Part shown: positions 33,552 to 34,159 of the stretch, one piece after another
Layout of the letters: every line of letters starts with the position of its first letter
How positions within the stretch are numbered: the first letter of the stretch is position 1
Assembly: GCA_020832565.1 (NCBI GenBank)
Contig: JAFIEI010000043.1
Location: 1-34,159 of the forward strand
DNA from: Salinarimonas sp.
Lineage (GTDB): Bacteria > Pseudomonadota > Alphaproteobacteria > Rhizobiales > Beijerinckiaceae
Direction of reading: 5' to 3'
Length of the DNA: 34,159 bases
Notes under the pieces: generated by a model
Told to the model about the DNA's origin: nothing
What the model saw: only the letters and a program-made list of their open reading frames with translations
Database searches by the model: none
Made by a program: the position numbers and the translations under genes

Positions 33552-33627
33552 GGGCGGTTAGCTCAGTTGGTAGAGCATCTCGTTTACACCGAGAGGGTCG
33601 GCGGTTCGAGCCCGTCACCGCCCACCA
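33552..33627 (+). tRNA. tRNA-Val (anticodon UAC)
   Basis: Cloverleaf of 76 nt: acceptor gggcggt (33552-33558) pairs with accgccc (33617-33623), discriminator A, encoded CCA. The anticodon stem ctcgt/accgag region has a TAC anticodon in a TTTACAC loop; the T-arm GGTTCGAGCCC is standard. Confidence 0.97.
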
Positions 33628-33827
33628 TTTTCTCAGGATGGCGAAGAGAGTGACAGCGCTCTCGGGATCGCGCCGGCCAGATGCTCGCTGGCTTCGATCA
33701 GAAACTGCGCCTTCCCGTTTCTCCGGTATCGACACCAGCCTGCGCACGGCCTTTGTGATCTGCGCTTTGTGATTTGTGATCTGTTTTCCGTTTGCTGGCG
33801 CAGGGTCGGGACCGGCTGGAGCGCTGC

Positions 33828-34022
33828 CCGGCTCTGACGGAGTCGGATCGGGCGATCTGAATCATTGTTTTGGCGCATCATTGCGCCCGTCAGCCCGCAT
33901 CCACCTGACGGCATGATGCACTAGAGCGTTTTCCGACCTGACGGAGTCAGGCCGGCGCTCTAGGTCATTGTTTGACGCATCATTTTTTCCGTCAGCCGGT
34001 ATCCACCTGACGGCATGATGCT
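33828..34022. repeat. Two tandem copies of a hairpin-forming intergenic repeat
   Basis: Units at about 33828-33922 and 33937-34021 share a CTGACGGAGTC start, a TCATTGTTT-GCGCATCATT middle and an identical CCACCTGACGGCATGATGC end. Each contains inverted arms (GCATCAT / ATGATGC and CCGTCAG / CTGACGG), so RNA or single-stranded DNA would fold into a long hairpin. A further hairpin (AGAGCG ... CGCTCT) bridges the copies at about 33922-33961. They resemble REP-like elements of Hyphomicrobiales genomes. Confidence 0.7.
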
Positions 34023-34159
34023 CTAAGGCAGCGGGATGTGCTCGTCGCGATCCTGCAGGGGCAGGTCGAAAATGCCGTTGCCCCAGCGGGCGGCGCGCCA
34101 CTCTGCCTTGGCGGCCTCGATCTTCTCGCGTGACGAGGCGACGAAGTTCCACCAGATGT
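34023..34159 (-). CDS. Pirin family protein, C-terminal fragment (cut by window edge)
   Basis: The visible 45 codons end at the TAG at 34023-34025 and read WWNFVASSREKIEAAKAEW ... WGNGIFDLPLQDRDEHIPLP. This C-terminal segment (WWNFV, K..W, and the final E.IPLP) matches pirin proteins, cupin-fold iron-binding proteins of uncertain role. The N-terminal cupin with the metal-binding residues lies outside the window. The tandem repeats directly follow its stop. Confidence 0.85.
   Translation of the reverse strand, partial: IWWNFVASSREKIEAAKAEWRAARWGNGIFDLPLQDRDEHIPLP

Noticed and set aside
33828-34022. CRISPR array
   Set aside because: Only two units, unit length near 90 bp, no constant repeat-spacer pattern.
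33862-34152. Minus-strand 96-aa frame at the right edge
   Set aside because: Runs through the hairpin repeats; the frame next to it encodes the recognisable pirin C-terminus.

Overview
The window is high-GC bacterial DNA. Gene content and order point to an alphaproteobacterium of the Hyphomicrobiales (Rhizobiales): tig-clpP-clpX-lon-HU, a glnB-glnA pair, a DUF2336 protein beside a receiver protein, ApaG, and strong GAGG-type ribosome binding sites in front of several ATG or GTG starts. A Methylobacteriaceae/Salinarimonadaceae-like host is my inference from memory and was not tested.

Layout. (1) Bases 1-5848 are an accessory block. Three tandem paralogous proteins each carry an HExxH zinc-peptidase motif plus a downstream PHEQ motif behind unrelated low-complexity N-termini. 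Two genes, one immediately after the first paralog and one after the third, encode proteins built from a shared helical module (one copy of 84 aa, and a longer 326-aa version). AT-rich leaders precede paralogs 2 and 3. (2) Bases 6003-8703 hold xseB and a large MscS-type channel, convergent. (3) Bases 8704-9300 have no protein gene but contain two tandem minus-strand units, each with a consensus-like promoter (TTGAAA, 17-nt spacer ending TGC, A/T-rich -10), about 100 nt of sequence and an intrinsic terminator. They look like two paralogous small RNAs. (4) Bases 9301-16032 hold a DUF2798 membrane protein, a ThiE-like protein, a Sel1-repeat protein, a CDP-alcohol phosphatidyltransferase, apaG, an ArgE-like deacetylase, a tandem-receiver protein whose second receiver is degenerate, and a DUF2336 protein.

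(5) Bases 16042-17751 (minus) are a cobalt-type nitrile hydratase operon: alpha, beta, then activator. The alpha subunit has a His-rich N-terminus. It lies just downstream of the glnB-glnA operon (17952-19782), so amide/ammonia release and ammonia assimilation genes are adjacent. A 17-bp NtrC-like palindrome lies upstream of glnB. (6) Bases 20060-24627 hold the bifunctional NAD(P)H-hydrate repair enzyme, then an ECF sigma/anti-sigma pair divergent from a fasciclin-domain gene and a DUF4394 gene. Those two genes share an identical-spacing promoter motif (CGCAACTTTC, 13 nt, CGTGKC) that probably defines the local sigma regulon.

(7) Bases 24642-33627 hold a class IV aminotransferase, a 48-aa membrane protein, tRNA-Leu(UAG), tig (with a long Lys/Ala tail), clpP, clpX, lon, an HU gene and tRNA-Val(UAC). 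(8) The right edge has two tandem copies of a hairpin-forming intergenic repeat and the C-terminus of a pirin-like gene on the minus strand.
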